Shown in pieces: positions 1 to 6,482 of a DNA stretch of 6,482 nt. Location: contig QIJB01000033.1 of NCBI GenBank assembly GCA_003231675.1, forward strand, positions 1-6,482, in the 5' to 3' direction. The notes under the pieces are model-generated. The model saw nothing but the letters and a program-made list of their open reading frames with translations. It made no database searches and had not been told where the DNA came from. Position 1 is the first letter of the stretch; the number at the start of each line of letters is the position of its first letter. Origin of the DNA: Candidatus Campbelliibacteriota bacterium (GTDB lineage Bacteria > Patescibacteriota > Minisyncoccia > UBA9983). Made by a program: the position numbers and the translations under genes.

Positions 1-3000
1 AATATCTGCCAAAAGGTATTTTGTATTTTTTCGTTTCTTTTTTGTCTTTCGCCCCTTCTTTGTTTGCCAAAACAACAACACTTCTTTCTTTGTCATTGTC
101 GGTGGTTTCCAAAACAATTCCGTCAATTTCGCTCAAGACGGCCGGATTGCGGGGCGATGTCAACTCAAATATTTCCTCAACCCTGGGAAGACCCATCGTG
201 ATATCCCCGGCGGCGGCGACACCACCGCTATGGAATGTTCTCATTGTAAGCTGCGTTCCCGGTTCTCCAATCGCCTGGGCGGCGACGACACCAACCGCCT
301 CTCCGATTTTAATCGGCACTCCGGAGCCGAGATCGTATCCGTAACATTTTTGGCAAACGCCCCGCAATGAGTTGCAAGAAATCGGCGAAAAAAGGGAAAC
401 TTCCTCAATACCTGATTCATCTATTTTTTGGGCGTCCTCATCGCTCAGCAAGCGGCCTTTCTTGAATTCTCCCGCGTCAGCGGAAAGTGTCCTTCCTTTG
501 ATTCTGGGAGCGAAACTGTTTCCGTAACTCTCAACATCCTTCCTTAAAACGCGTATTCCTTTTTTCTCTCCGCAGTCTGCCTCTCTCACGATGACGACCT
601 GTCCGACATCAACGAGTCTTCTGGTTAAATATCCGGCTTTAGCAGTTTTGAGCGCCGTGTCAGCCGCTCCTTTTCGGGCGCCGTGAGTGGTGATAAAGTA
701 TTCCAAAACACTGAGCCCTTCTTTATAACTTGAAAGCACCGGGAAATCAATCGTCCTTCCACCCGGGTTTACCACCAATCCCTTCATGGCGGACATCTGT
801 CCGACTTGAGTCCAACTTCCGCGCGCCTTCGGAACAACCATCATACTGACGGGGCTTTCCTCGTCCAGCGCCGCCGGCGCCAACGCTTTAACCTCGCTTT
901 CCGCGTTGGACCATGTTTCTATCACTTTGGTGTATCTCTCAGATTCAGTAAGCAATCCCTCCTCATATTGATTTTGCACTTCATTCACGGCGCGTGTCGC
1001 CTCGGCGATAATTTTCGGTTTCTCCACGGGGACCTTAATGTCATCCATTCCCCAACTTATGCCGGACTTGGTTGAATATTCAAATCCGAATTTTTTGATT
1101 TTATCCAAAATGTCCGGGGTGGCTTCAACTCCGTATTTTTCAATAAGGGATGATACCAGGTTCGCCAGTTTTCTGTTGTTCAACTCTTCGTTCATAAAAT
1201 CAAAATCGCGAGGAAGAACACTGTTGAACAAGAGTCTTCCGACGCTCGTTTCAAAAAGTGAGCCGTTGAATACTTTGTATTTTTCGCTGTCCGTCGCCAA
1301 AACCTTGACTCTGGCGCGAAAATCAACATGACCGAAGTCGTAGGCCATAATCGCTTCATTCGGGGAAGAAAAAATCTTGCCCTCGCCTTTTAATCCGTCT
1401 TTTATCTTTGTCATCCAGTAACAACCCAGAATCATATCCTGTCTGGGGTTGACAATCGGATCTCCGTTACCGGGTCTCAAAAGATTTTTGGAGGCGCACA
1501 TTATGTCCCTTGCCTCCTTTTGCGCTTCATCGCTCAAAGGAACATGAACCGCCATTTGATCACCGTCAAAGTCAGCGTTGAAAGCCTCACAAACAAGCGG
1601 GTGAATCTGAATGGCGTTTCCCTCAATGAGCACCGGCTGAAAAGCCTGAATTCCGAGACGATGCAAAGTCGGAGCGCGATTTAACATAACATGTTTTCCT
1701 TCAATGACTTCCTCCAAAATTTCCCAAACTTCTGGAACCTTCTCATCAATAAGCCTTCCCGCGCCACGAACATTGTAAGCAATTTCTCTCTTGAGAAGTT
1801 TTGAAATTATAAAAGGTCTGAACAGTTCAAGCGCCATATGTTTTGGCAATCCGCACTGGTTCATTTTCAGTTCCGGACCAACGACAATCACGGAGCGACC
1901 GGAATAATCAACGCGTTTTCCAAGCAGATTCTGCCTAAATCTTCCCTGCTTTCCTTTGAGCATATCCGCCAAAGATTTGAGGGGACGGCGCTGAGATTGG
2001 GAAAAAGCGACATTCTGTCCGTGCCTTATGGAATTGTCTATAAGAGCGTCCGTAGCCTCCTGCAAAATTCTTTTTTCGTTTCTTTGAATGACTTCCGGAG
2101 CGTTTATTTCAACAAGCCTTTTAAGGCGGTTATTTCTATTTATCACTCTTCTGTATAAGTCATTAAGATCGGAAGTGGCGTGGCGTCCTCCTTCAAGGGC
2201 GACCATCGGACGCAATGCCGGAGGGATTACCGGAATGACCGTCAAGAACATCCATTCCGGACGAACGCCGGATCGTTGCATTGATTTGAGAACATTCAAT
2301 CTGGCGATGATTTTCCGCGATTGGTCCGCCTTTGCCGTTTCCAACCTTTTTTCCAATTTCTCCCTCTCCTTCGCCAAGTCCATATTTTTGAAAATTTCAT
2401 AAACGGCCTCCGAACCTATGCCTGCGTCAAACACCTCGCCGTATTTCATACTTAAGGCATAGTGTTTCATCTGCCCCAAAACATTATGCAACCGTAGAGA
2501 ATCCAATTCGTCCTTCGCATTGTTATAGGCTTTTTTCAACGCCTCAGACTCCGCGTCCGAAGAAACTTTTTTCAATTTTGTTTTGTATTCAAGATTGATA
2601 TTTCTTAAAGCCTCGGTTTTGGCTTCTTCGTTAACATTCGTTATTATGTATCCGGAAAAGTAAACAACCTTTTCCAAATCGGCGACTGAAAGACCCAACA
2701 AAAGCCCCATTCTGGACGGAATACCCCGTAAAAACCAGATATGAGAGACCGGGACCGCCAAAGCGATATGCCCCATTCTTTCGCGGCGAACCACGGAACG
2801 AGTCACCTCCACTCCGCATTTTTCACAGACAATTCCCTTGTATCTTATGCGACGATATTTTCCGCAATAACATTCGTAATCTTTGTCAGGTCCGAAAATG
2901 CGTTCGCAAAACAATCCGTTTCTTTCAGAACGCTGGGTGCGATAATTGATTGTTTCCGGTTTTGTCACTTCGCCGTGAGACCAAGACAAAATCTTCTCCG

Positions 3001-3052
3001 GAGAGGCCAGTTTTATCACTATAGAGTCAAAATCAGTAACTTTTTTTTCCAT
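1..3052 (-). CDS. rpoC: DNA-directed RNA polymerase subunit beta-prime (partial, C-terminus off the left edge)
   Basis: This is the beta-prime subunit, which forms the clamp and carries the catalytic magnesium of RNA polymerase in the cytoplasm. I read one open frame of 1017 codons from the ATG at 3050-3052 to the window edge, with consistent phase wherever I checked motifs. In order: KPETINYRT at 31-39; first zinc site C61, C63, C76, C79; a charged insertion about 142-200; the sigma-binding coiled coil about 294-345 with NDLYRRVINRNN; RVDYSGRS at 380-387; the catalytic NADFDGD at 492-498 (D494, D496, D498 hold Mg2+); bridge helix with THGARKG near 789-795; second zinc site C827, C893, C900, C903; trigger-loop MRTFH at 937-941. 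The trigger loop runs straight into DITMGLPRV, so the large E. coli insertion is absent. About 200 C-terminal residues should lie outside the window. It starts 4 bases after rpoB stops and has no clear Shine-Dalgarno, so coupled translation is likely. Identification is secure. Confidence 0.98.
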   Translation of the reverse strand, partial: MEKKVTDFDSIVIKLASPEKILSWSHGEVTKPETINYRTQRSERNGLFCERIFGPDKDYECYCGKYRRIRYKGIVCEKCGVEVTRSVVRRERMGHIALAVPVSHIWFLRGIPSRMGLLLGLSVADLEKVVYFSGYIITNVNEEAKTEALRNINLEYKTKLKKVSSDAESEALKKAYNNAKDELDSLRLHNVLGQMKHYALSMKYGEVFDAGIGSEAVYEIFKNMDLAKEREKLEKRLETAKADQSRKIIARLNVLKSMQRSGVRPEWMFLTVIPVIPPALRPMVALEGGRHATSDLNDLYRRVINRNNRLKRLVEINAPEVIQRNEKRILQEATDALIDNSIRHGQNVAFSQSQRRPLKSLADMLKGKQGRFRQNLLGKRVDYSGRSVIVVGPELKMNQCGLPKHMALELFRPFIISKLLKREIAYNVRGAGRLIDEKVPEVWEILEEVIEGKHVMLNRAPTLHRLGIQAFQPVLIEGNAIQIHPLVCEAFNADFDGDQMAVHVPLSDEAQKEARDIMCASKNLLRPGNGDPIVNPRQDMILGCYWMTKIKDGLKGEGKIFSSPNEAIMAYDFGHVDFRARVKVLATDSEKYKVFNGSLFETSVGRLLFNSVLPRDFDFMNEELNNRKLANLVSSLIEKYGVEATPDILDKIKKFGFEYSTKSGISWGMDDIKVPVEKPKIIAEATRAVNEVQNQYEEGLLTESERYTKVIETWSNAESEVKALAPAALDEESPVSMMVVPKARGSWTQVGQMSAMKGLVVNPGGRTIDFPVLSSYKEGLSVLEYFITTHGARKGAADTALKTAKAGYLTRRLVDVGQVVIVREADCGEKKGIRVLRKDVESYGNSFAPRIKGRTLSADAGEFKKGRLLSDEDAQKIDESGIEEVSLFSPISCNSLRGVCQKCYGYDLGSGVPIKIGEAVGVVAAQAIGEPGTQLTMRTFHSGGVAAAGDITMGLPRVEEIFELTSPRNPAVLSEIDGIVLETTDNDKERSVVVLANKEGAKDKKETKKYKIPFGRY

Positions 3053-3072
3053 GGTTTTAAAATTTATCTTTT
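3050..3072 (-). promoter_or_regulatory. rpoB-rpoC junction: initiation region of rpoC without a Shine-Dalgarno
   Basis: The rpoB TAA (3057-3059) is followed by four bases (AACC) and the rpoC ATG. The preceding 20 bases on the minus strand are A/T-rich and contain no GGAGG- or AAGGA-like element. The most likely mechanism is reinitiation by ribosomes finishing rpoB, which would keep beta and beta-prime synthesis nearly equal. The A-rich start of rpoC (ATGG followed by eight A) may also help initiation. Coupling is inferred from spacing only. Confidence 0.55.
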
Positions 3073-6000
3073 AATTCTATGTCCAGAGCCAGACCTTTGA
3101 GTTCACATAAAAGCACATTGAAAGAAGCGGGTAAATTCGGACTCTTGAATTTTTCACCCTTGATAATGGCGTTGTAAGCCGCCGCCCTTCCCAGAATATC
3201 ATCGGACTTTATCGTAAGCACTTCCTGAAGGGTATGGGCGGCACCGAATCCTTCCAACGCCCACACTTCCATTTCTCCGAATCTCTGACCTCCGCCCTGA
3301 GCCTTTCCTCCAAGTGGCTGCTGGGTAATGAGGGAATATGGTCCAATTGAACGCATATGGATTTTGTCTTCAACCATATGGTCAAGTTTCATCATATATA
3401 TTTTCCCGACTGTCACTTGTTGATCAAATTTTTCTCCGTTTCTACCGTCGTAAAGGTCAACTTTCCCAGATTCGGGCAAACCGGCCTTTTTCAGTTCTCC
3501 CCTAATTTCATCCTCTGTCACGCCAGAAAGAACCGGAGTCATCGCCCGATAACCGAGTTTGTCCGCAGCCCAACCGAGATGAGTTTCCAATATTTGCCCT
3601 ATATTCATTCTTGACGCAACACCCATCGGATTCAAAATAATGTCAACCGGAGTGCCATCTTTAAGGTGCGGCATATCTTCAACAGGCAGTATCCTGGAAA
3701 TGACACCTTTGTTTCCGTGTCGTCCCGCCATTTTGTCTCCGACGGATATCGTTCTCACTTGAGCGACTTCAACGAAAATTTTCTTTATTATTCCCGGCTC
3801 CAATTTATCCCCCCGTTCGCGAGAAAAAACTTTCACTCCGATGACCCTTCCTCTTTTACCGTGTTCCATTCTCAAGGAAGTGTCTTTGACATCCCTCGCT
3901 TTTTCTCCAAAAATAGACCTGAGCAGGCGTTCTTCCGGAGTAAGATCGACCTCTCCTTTGGGAGAAATTTTTCCAACAAGAATATCGCCGTATCTAACTT
4001 CGGCTCCGATTCTCACAATTCCCTCCTCGTCAAGATTTTTAAGCTTTTCTTCTCCCACATTCGGAATGTCGTAAGTGTTCACCTCCGGACCCAACTTGGT
4101 ATCGCGAACATTAACTGAAAATTCCTCAATGTGAACCGAAGAAAAGAAATTTCTTTTTACGAGATTTTCGGAAAGGATGATGGCATCTTCAAAATTGGCT
4201 CCGCCCCATGAAAGAAAGGCAACGAATACATTTTGTCCCAAAGCCAGTTGGCCTTCTTCACTGCAGAAATTATCCGCTAAAACATCTCCTTTTTTGACTT
4301 TGTCATCCACATTCACCGACGGACGCTGATGGATGGCGGTAAAAGCGTTGGAACGCATAAAATTCAAAAGATTGTAAACCGTTTTTTTACCCCCCTTTTC
4401 TTTTACCGTAATATGCGAAGCGTCAACGCTTTCCACGACTCCGTCATTTTCACATATGAGCAGTCTCCCAGAATCGCGCGCCGCTCTTTCTTCCATTCCG
4501 GTTGAGACCAAAGGAGCCTGCGGAACAAGGCAAGGAACGGATTGTTTCTGCATGTTTGAACCCATCAATGCCCTCGTCGCGTCGTCATGTTCAAGAAATG
4601 GGATAAGGCTTGTCGCGACGCTGAAAGCCTGATTCGTGCTTAAATCAATGAAATCAACTTCTTTCTTGGCAATAAGCCCGGGGGAAGACTTAACTCTCGC
4701 CTCAACCTCATCGTCAAGAATTTCGCCGGTTTTGGTGTCATAATTTATCCCCGCGTGAGCGATATTGTAATTTGATTCATCAAGAGCGTTCAGATAAACT
4801 ATTTCATTCGTTATGTTGCCTTTAACCACTTTTCGGTAGGGGGTTTCCAAAATCCCGTACTCGTTCAATCTGGCGTAGGCCGCCAAATGGATAACAAGCC
4901 CGACATTCGGACCTTCCGGTGTCTCAATGGGACAAATCCTCCCGTAATGAGAAGAATGGACATCGCGCACTTCAAAACCGGCCCTTTCTCTGGTTAATCC
5001 TCCGGGACCGAGTGCCGAGAGTCTTCTCAAATGTTCCAGTTCGTCAAGCGTGTTTTTCTGGCTCATAAATTGGGACATCTGATTCGTAGCAAAAAATTCC
5101 TTGAGAATCGCCATAAAAGGCCTGTTGTTGATGAGTTGGGCGGGAGCAACAAGATCCGGATCGATGGTGGACATTCTGTCTTGGGTGTTTTTTCTCATTC
5201 TCGCCATTCCAACTCTCAAGCGATGAAGAATAAGCTCGCCCACTCCGCGAACTCGCCGAATTCCGAGATGGTCAATATCATCCGCTTTAGCATTCGGAGT
5301 GTTGTTCAACTCAATAACCTTGGAAACAATGGCAATAATGTCGCTGAGGGTTATAACCCTTGGAGCCGACTTGATGTCGTCCACGGGAAGTCCGAGTCTG
5401 TGATTGATTCTGTATCTTCCGACCCGCGACAAATCGTAACGCGTGGGGTCAAAAAGCATATCCAAATAACTTTTGGCGCTTTCGTAATTCGGCGGTTCTC
5501 CGGGGCGAAGGCGCGCATAAAGTTCTATGTAAGCTTCCTCCGTTGTCTTCGCCGAATCCTTCTCCAATGTGTTTTTGATATAACAAATTTCTCCCGTATC
5601 AAATTTGCTGAAGGCCTCCTCAATCTCTCGCGGAGATTCGGCTCCAAAAATGCGAAAGAGCGCCGTTACCGGTATTTTTCTCTGCCGGTCAATGCGGGCG
5701 TAAATAACACCGTCGGAATCCGTTTCAAATTCTATCCAAACTCCCCTGCTCGGAACCACCTTCGCTCCGAAATATCTTTTTCCCTTAATATCGTTGGCGG
5801 TCATATAAACCCCAAAGGAACGGGCAAGCTGAGGAACAACCACCCGCTCAACGCCATTAATGATAAAGGTTCCGCGATTGGTCATATACGGCGTATCCGC
5901 CAAAAATATTTCCTGTTCCTTTTCCTGTCCCGTTTCCTTTGTGGTAAGTTTCGCCACCACTTTAATCGGAGCGCTGTAAGTAAGATTGTTCATCTTACAG

Positions 6001-6212
6001 TGATGCTCGTCATGCTTTGGTTTCCCGACGGAAAAATTCAAGAATTCAAGAACAAACTCCTTTCCGGCGTAATCATTGATTGGAGAAAACTCATCAAATA
6101 ATTCTTTCAATCCGTCCGTTATGAGCCAATTAAAAGAATCAAGCTGGGTTTTGACCAGATTGGGCATATCAACGACCGATTTCTTATGGGCTGAAAAGTA
6201 TTTTTTTTCCAT
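3057..6212 (-). CDS. rpoB: DNA-directed RNA polymerase subunit beta (complete)
   Basis: This is the beta subunit of RNA polymerase, which builds the second half of the active-site cleft, binds nucleotides and DNA, and contains the rifamycin pocket. I place the start at the ATG at 6210-6212, giving 1051 residues beginning MEKKYFSAHKK. The frame is open to a TTG at 6242, but those ten extra residues lie in a leader hairpin and do not look like family sequence. Numbered from the ATG: N-terminal rifamycin cluster near 124-135; rifamycin-determining region about 378-401 followed by ALGPGGLTRERAGFEVRDVH; IETPEGPN about 429-436; GSNMQKQ at 551-557; NFEDA with E675 and D676; GDKMAGRHGNKG with K827 and K835 (E. 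coli K1065 and K1073); SRMNIGQILETHLG near 867-880; GGQRFGEMEVWALEGFGAAH near 974-993; and FNVLLCELKG near the C-terminus. Length is well below E. coli (1342) because the two large lineage-specific insertions are missing. Position 384, normally aspartate in the rifamycin pocket, is serine. Identification is secure. Confidence 0.98.
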   Translation of the reverse strand: MEKKYFSAHKKSVVDMPNLVKTQLDSFNWLITDGLKELFDEFSPINDYAGKEFVLEFLNFSVGKPKHDEHHCKMNNLTYSAPIKVVAKLTTKETGQEKEQEIFLADTPYMTNRGTFIINGVERVVVPQLARSFGVYMTANDIKGKRYFGAKVVPSRGVWIEFETDSDGVIYARIDRQRKIPVTALFRIFGAESPREIEEAFSKFDTGEICYIKNTLEKDSAKTTEEAYIELYARLRPGEPPNYESAKSYLDMLFDPTRYDLSRVGRYRINHRLGLPVDDIKSAPRVITLSDIIAIVSKVIELNNTPNAKADDIDHLGIRRVRGVGELILHRLRVGMARMRKNTQDRMSTIDPDLVAPAQLINNRPFMAILKEFFATNQMSQFMSQKNTLDELEHLRRLSALGPGGLTRERAGFEVRDVHSSHYGRICPIETPEGPNVGLVIHLAAYARLNEYGILETPYRKVVKGNITNEIVYLNALDESNYNIAHAGINYDTKTGEILDDEVEARVKSSPGLIAKKEVDFIDLSTNQAFSVATSLIPFLEHDDATRALMGSNMQKQSVPCLVPQAPLVSTGMEERAARDSGRLLICENDGVVESVDASHITVKEKGGKKTVYNLLNFMRSNAFTAIHQRPSVNVDDKVKKGDVLADNFCSEEGQLALGQNVFVAFLSWGGANFEDAIILSENLVKRNFFSSVHIEEFSVNVRDTKLGPEVNTYDIPNVGEEKLKNLDEEGIVRIGAEVRYGDILVGKISPKGEVDLTPEERLLRSIFGEKARDVKDTSLRMEHGKRGRVIGVKVFSRERGDKLEPGIIKKIFVEVAQVRTISVGDKMAGRHGNKGVISRILPVEDMPHLKDGTPVDIILNPMGVASRMNIGQILETHLGWAADKLGYRAMTPVLSGVTEDEIRGELKKAGLPESGKVDLYDGRNGEKFDQQVTVGKIYMMKLDHMVEDKIHMRSIGPYSLITQQPLGGKAQGGGQRFGEMEVWALEGFGAAHTLQEVLTIKSDDILGRAAAYNAIIKGEKFKSPNLPASFNVLLCELKGLALDIELKDKF

Positions 6213-6221
6213 ACGCAAAAT

Positions 6222-6249
6222 AATACCCTTTGTGTCAATCAAGGGTATT
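6222..6249 (-). promoter_or_regulatory. Perfect 9-bp hairpin in the rpoB leader, next to the start codon
   Basis: On the plus strand AATACCCTT (6222-6230) is the exact reverse complement of AAGGGTATT (6241-6249), with a 10-base loop at 6231-6240. In the rpoB transcript the stem ends nine bases before the ATG. Its 3' arm contains AAGGG (6226-6230), the only Shine-Dalgarno-like bases before rpoB, at a long 13-base spacing. Folding would hide them, so a translational control element is plausible. The run after the stem (ATTATTTT) is too interrupted for a confident terminator, though weak attenuation is possible. Only three of nine pairs are G-C, so stability is modest. Confidence 0.5.
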
Positions 6250-6311
6250 TAAAAAATGATAAATTATTTATAAGAGTCCGATGTCACAAAATAAATCTCT
6301 ACGAGGTCTTT

Positions 6312-6340
6312 ATAATAGCATCAAAACATCCGCAACTCAA
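6312..6340 (-). promoter_or_regulatory. Candidate extended -10 promoter P2 for rpoBC
   Basis: On the minus strand TTGAGT (plus-strand 6335-6340) is followed by an optimal 17-base spacer and TATTAT (6312-6317). TGC lies directly before the -10 (6318-6320), which is the TGn signature of an extended -10 promoter. Transcription would begin near 6305, about 95 bases before the rpoB ATG. P1 and P2 together would make a tandem promoter pair. This is sequence matching only, and such matches also arise by chance in A/T-rich DNA. Confidence 0.45.
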
Positions 6341-6343
6341 TCT

Positions 6344-6364
6344 TTATCTGTTGATAATCATCAT
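6344..6364 (-). CDS. Possible six-codon leader peptide (speculative)
   Basis: On the minus strand AAGGAG (plus-strand 6368-6373), the best Shine-Dalgarno match in the intergenic region, sits 3 bases before one ATG and 6 before a second in the same frame. The frame reads MMIINR and stops with TAA at 6344-6346. It could be translated only from a transcript starting upstream, because the P1 start site would lie inside it. I think the promoter reading of these bases is more likely. Confidence 0.12.
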   Translation of the reverse strand: MMIINR

Positions 6365-6387
6365 ACACTCCTTAAAAAAAATGTCAA
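6360..6387 (-). promoter_or_regulatory. Candidate sigma70-type promoter P1 for rpoBC
   Basis: Read on the minus strand there is a perfect -35 TTGACA (plus-strand 6382-6387), a 16-base spacer beginning with eight T, and a -10 TATGAT (6360-6365) that matches consensus at five of six positions. Transcription would begin near 6352-6354 and give a leader of about 140 bases before the rpoB ATG. It is the best consensus match in the intergenic region and points the right way. The stop codon of the possible upstream reading frame (6384-6386) overlaps the -35. An AAGGAG plus ATG in the spacer and -10 gives a competing interpretation. Confidence 0.6.
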
Positions 6388-6482
6388 GAAAATGATTGAG
6401 TCCACCCGTTTCTGCACTCCTCTGGTAATTTAGATGTATAATACTCCGACCTTAGCAAAACATCAAACGGCGTCATTTTGTT
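6384..6482 (-). CDS. Possible 3' end of an unidentified upstream gene (partial)
   Basis: On the minus strand the frame entering at 6482 stays open for 32 codons and ends at a TGA (6384-6386). The visible residues begin NKMTPFDVLLRSEYY and end GWTQSFS. The TPFDVL stretch is reminiscent of the 'xNxxTPxEVL' tail found near the C-terminus of many integrase-core (rve-type) transposases, but this is a weak resemblance over about eight residues. An open run of this length is not significant by itself. If real, the gene reads in the same direction as rpoB and ends inside the P1 -35 box. It does not look like the L7/L12 C-terminus normally found upstream of rpoB. It may equally be non-coding. Confidence 0.25.
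   Translation of the reverse strand, partial: NKMTPFDVLLRSEYYTSKLPEECRNGWTQSFS

Larger units (their letters stand above)
6213..6351 (-). other. Untranslated leader of rpoBC
   Basis: This A/T-rich stretch between the inferred P1 start site and the rpoB ATG holds no convincing gene on either strand. It contains P2, a weak all-A/T palindrome (6259-6271) and the start-proximal hairpin. I recognise no known ribosomal-protein leader or riboswitch in it. Leader status depends on P1 or transcription from further upstream being real. Confidence 0.5.
6335..6401. repeat. Imperfect inverted repeat bracketing promoter P1
   Basis: ACTCAATC at 6335-6342 is the exact reverse complement of GATTGAGT at 6394-6401. 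Allowing one mismatch, the arms extend inward to 6335-6345 and 6391-6401, pairing 10 of 11 positions. The arms flank P1 completely, and the left arm covers the P2 -35. It could be a pair of operator half-sites or a coincidence. A repeat of this size is close to what chance would give in a 240-base region. Confidence 0.3.

Noticed and set aside
3666..4118. A 150-codon plus-strand open frame, and several shorter ones, opposite rpoB and rpoC.
   Set aside because: These are antisense shadows of conserved coding sequence, with no ribosome site or family resemblance.
5031..6101. A 356-codon plus-strand open frame opposite rpoB.
   Set aside because: It lies wholly antisense to an unmistakable rpoB region and shows no recognisable domain. 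Long antisense frames are common opposite conserved genes with biased codon use.
6208..6238. A third TTGACA (minus strand, 6233-6238) as the -35 of a promoter overlapping the rpoB start.
   Set aside because: The spacer to the nearest -10-like hexamers is 7 bases (TATTAT) or 19 bases (TATGGA, over the start codon). Neither is workable, and TTGACA falls in the hairpin loop.
6213..6242. Longer rpoB start at the TTG at 6240-6242, adding ten residues.
   Set aside because: TTG is a weaker start, the added residues fall inside the leader hairpin and do not match the family N-terminus, and MEKKYFS from the ATG fits the family.
6259..6271. Palindrome ATAAATTATTTAT as an operator or terminator.
   Set aside because: It is made only of A/T pairs in an A/T-rich stretch, has a one-base centre and no following T-run, so it is too easily produced by chance.
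6384..6430. Possible tRNA or small RNA in the GC-richer patch near the right edge.
   Set aside because: No cloverleaf arms, T-loop GTTCGA or acceptor pairing could be found on either strand.
6437..6442. A perfect plus-strand TATAAT that might be a divergent promoter.
   Set aside because: No acceptable -35 hexamer is found 16-18 bases upstream, and nothing to its right within the window can be assessed as a gene.
1..6482. CRISPR array, toxin-antitoxin, restriction or other defence system.
   Set aside because: There are no direct repeats with spacers, and rpoB and rpoC occupy about 96 percent of the window.

Overview
The window is almost entirely the two large catalytic subunits of bacterial RNA polymerase, both on the minus strand: rpoB (beta, complete, ATG at 6212 to the stop at 3057) and rpoC (beta-prime, ATG at 3052, running off the left edge after 1017 residues). 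They are read right to left, rpoB first, separated by only 4 bases, and are almost certainly one transcript with coupled translation.

The organism is bacterial. Beta is short (1051 aa) and lacks the large lineage-specific insertions known from the E. coli subunit. Beta-prime has no trigger-loop insertion but carries a charged extra segment of about 42 residues in the N-terminal clamp region. With the start MEKKYFS, the lysine-rich composition and motif variants such as QLARSFGVYM, this suggests a Candidate Phyla Radiation / Patescibacteria genome, probably Parcubacteria-like. That placement comes from remembered family resemblance, not a search.

Right of rpoB (6213-6482) is a short AT-rich region. 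Its rpoB-proximal part holds two good sigma70-type promoter candidates pointing at rpoB (P1 6360-6387, P2 6312-6340). They would give leaders of roughly 140 and 95 bases. A perfect 9-bp hairpin (6222-6249) just before the rpoB start codon buries the only Shine-Dalgarno-like bases. An imperfect inverted repeat brackets P1. The outermost 99 bases are open on the minus strand and could be the 3' end of an unidentified upstream gene with a weak resemblance to integrase-type transposase tails. No ribosomal protein L7/L12 gene lies directly upstream of rpoB, although that is the usual bacterial arrangement.

I see no CRISPR array, tRNA, rRNA, complete mobile element or defence system. This is largely an ordinary housekeeping locus. 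The points that merit a second look are the rpoB leader architecture, the altered rifamycin pocket, and the beta-prime insertion.
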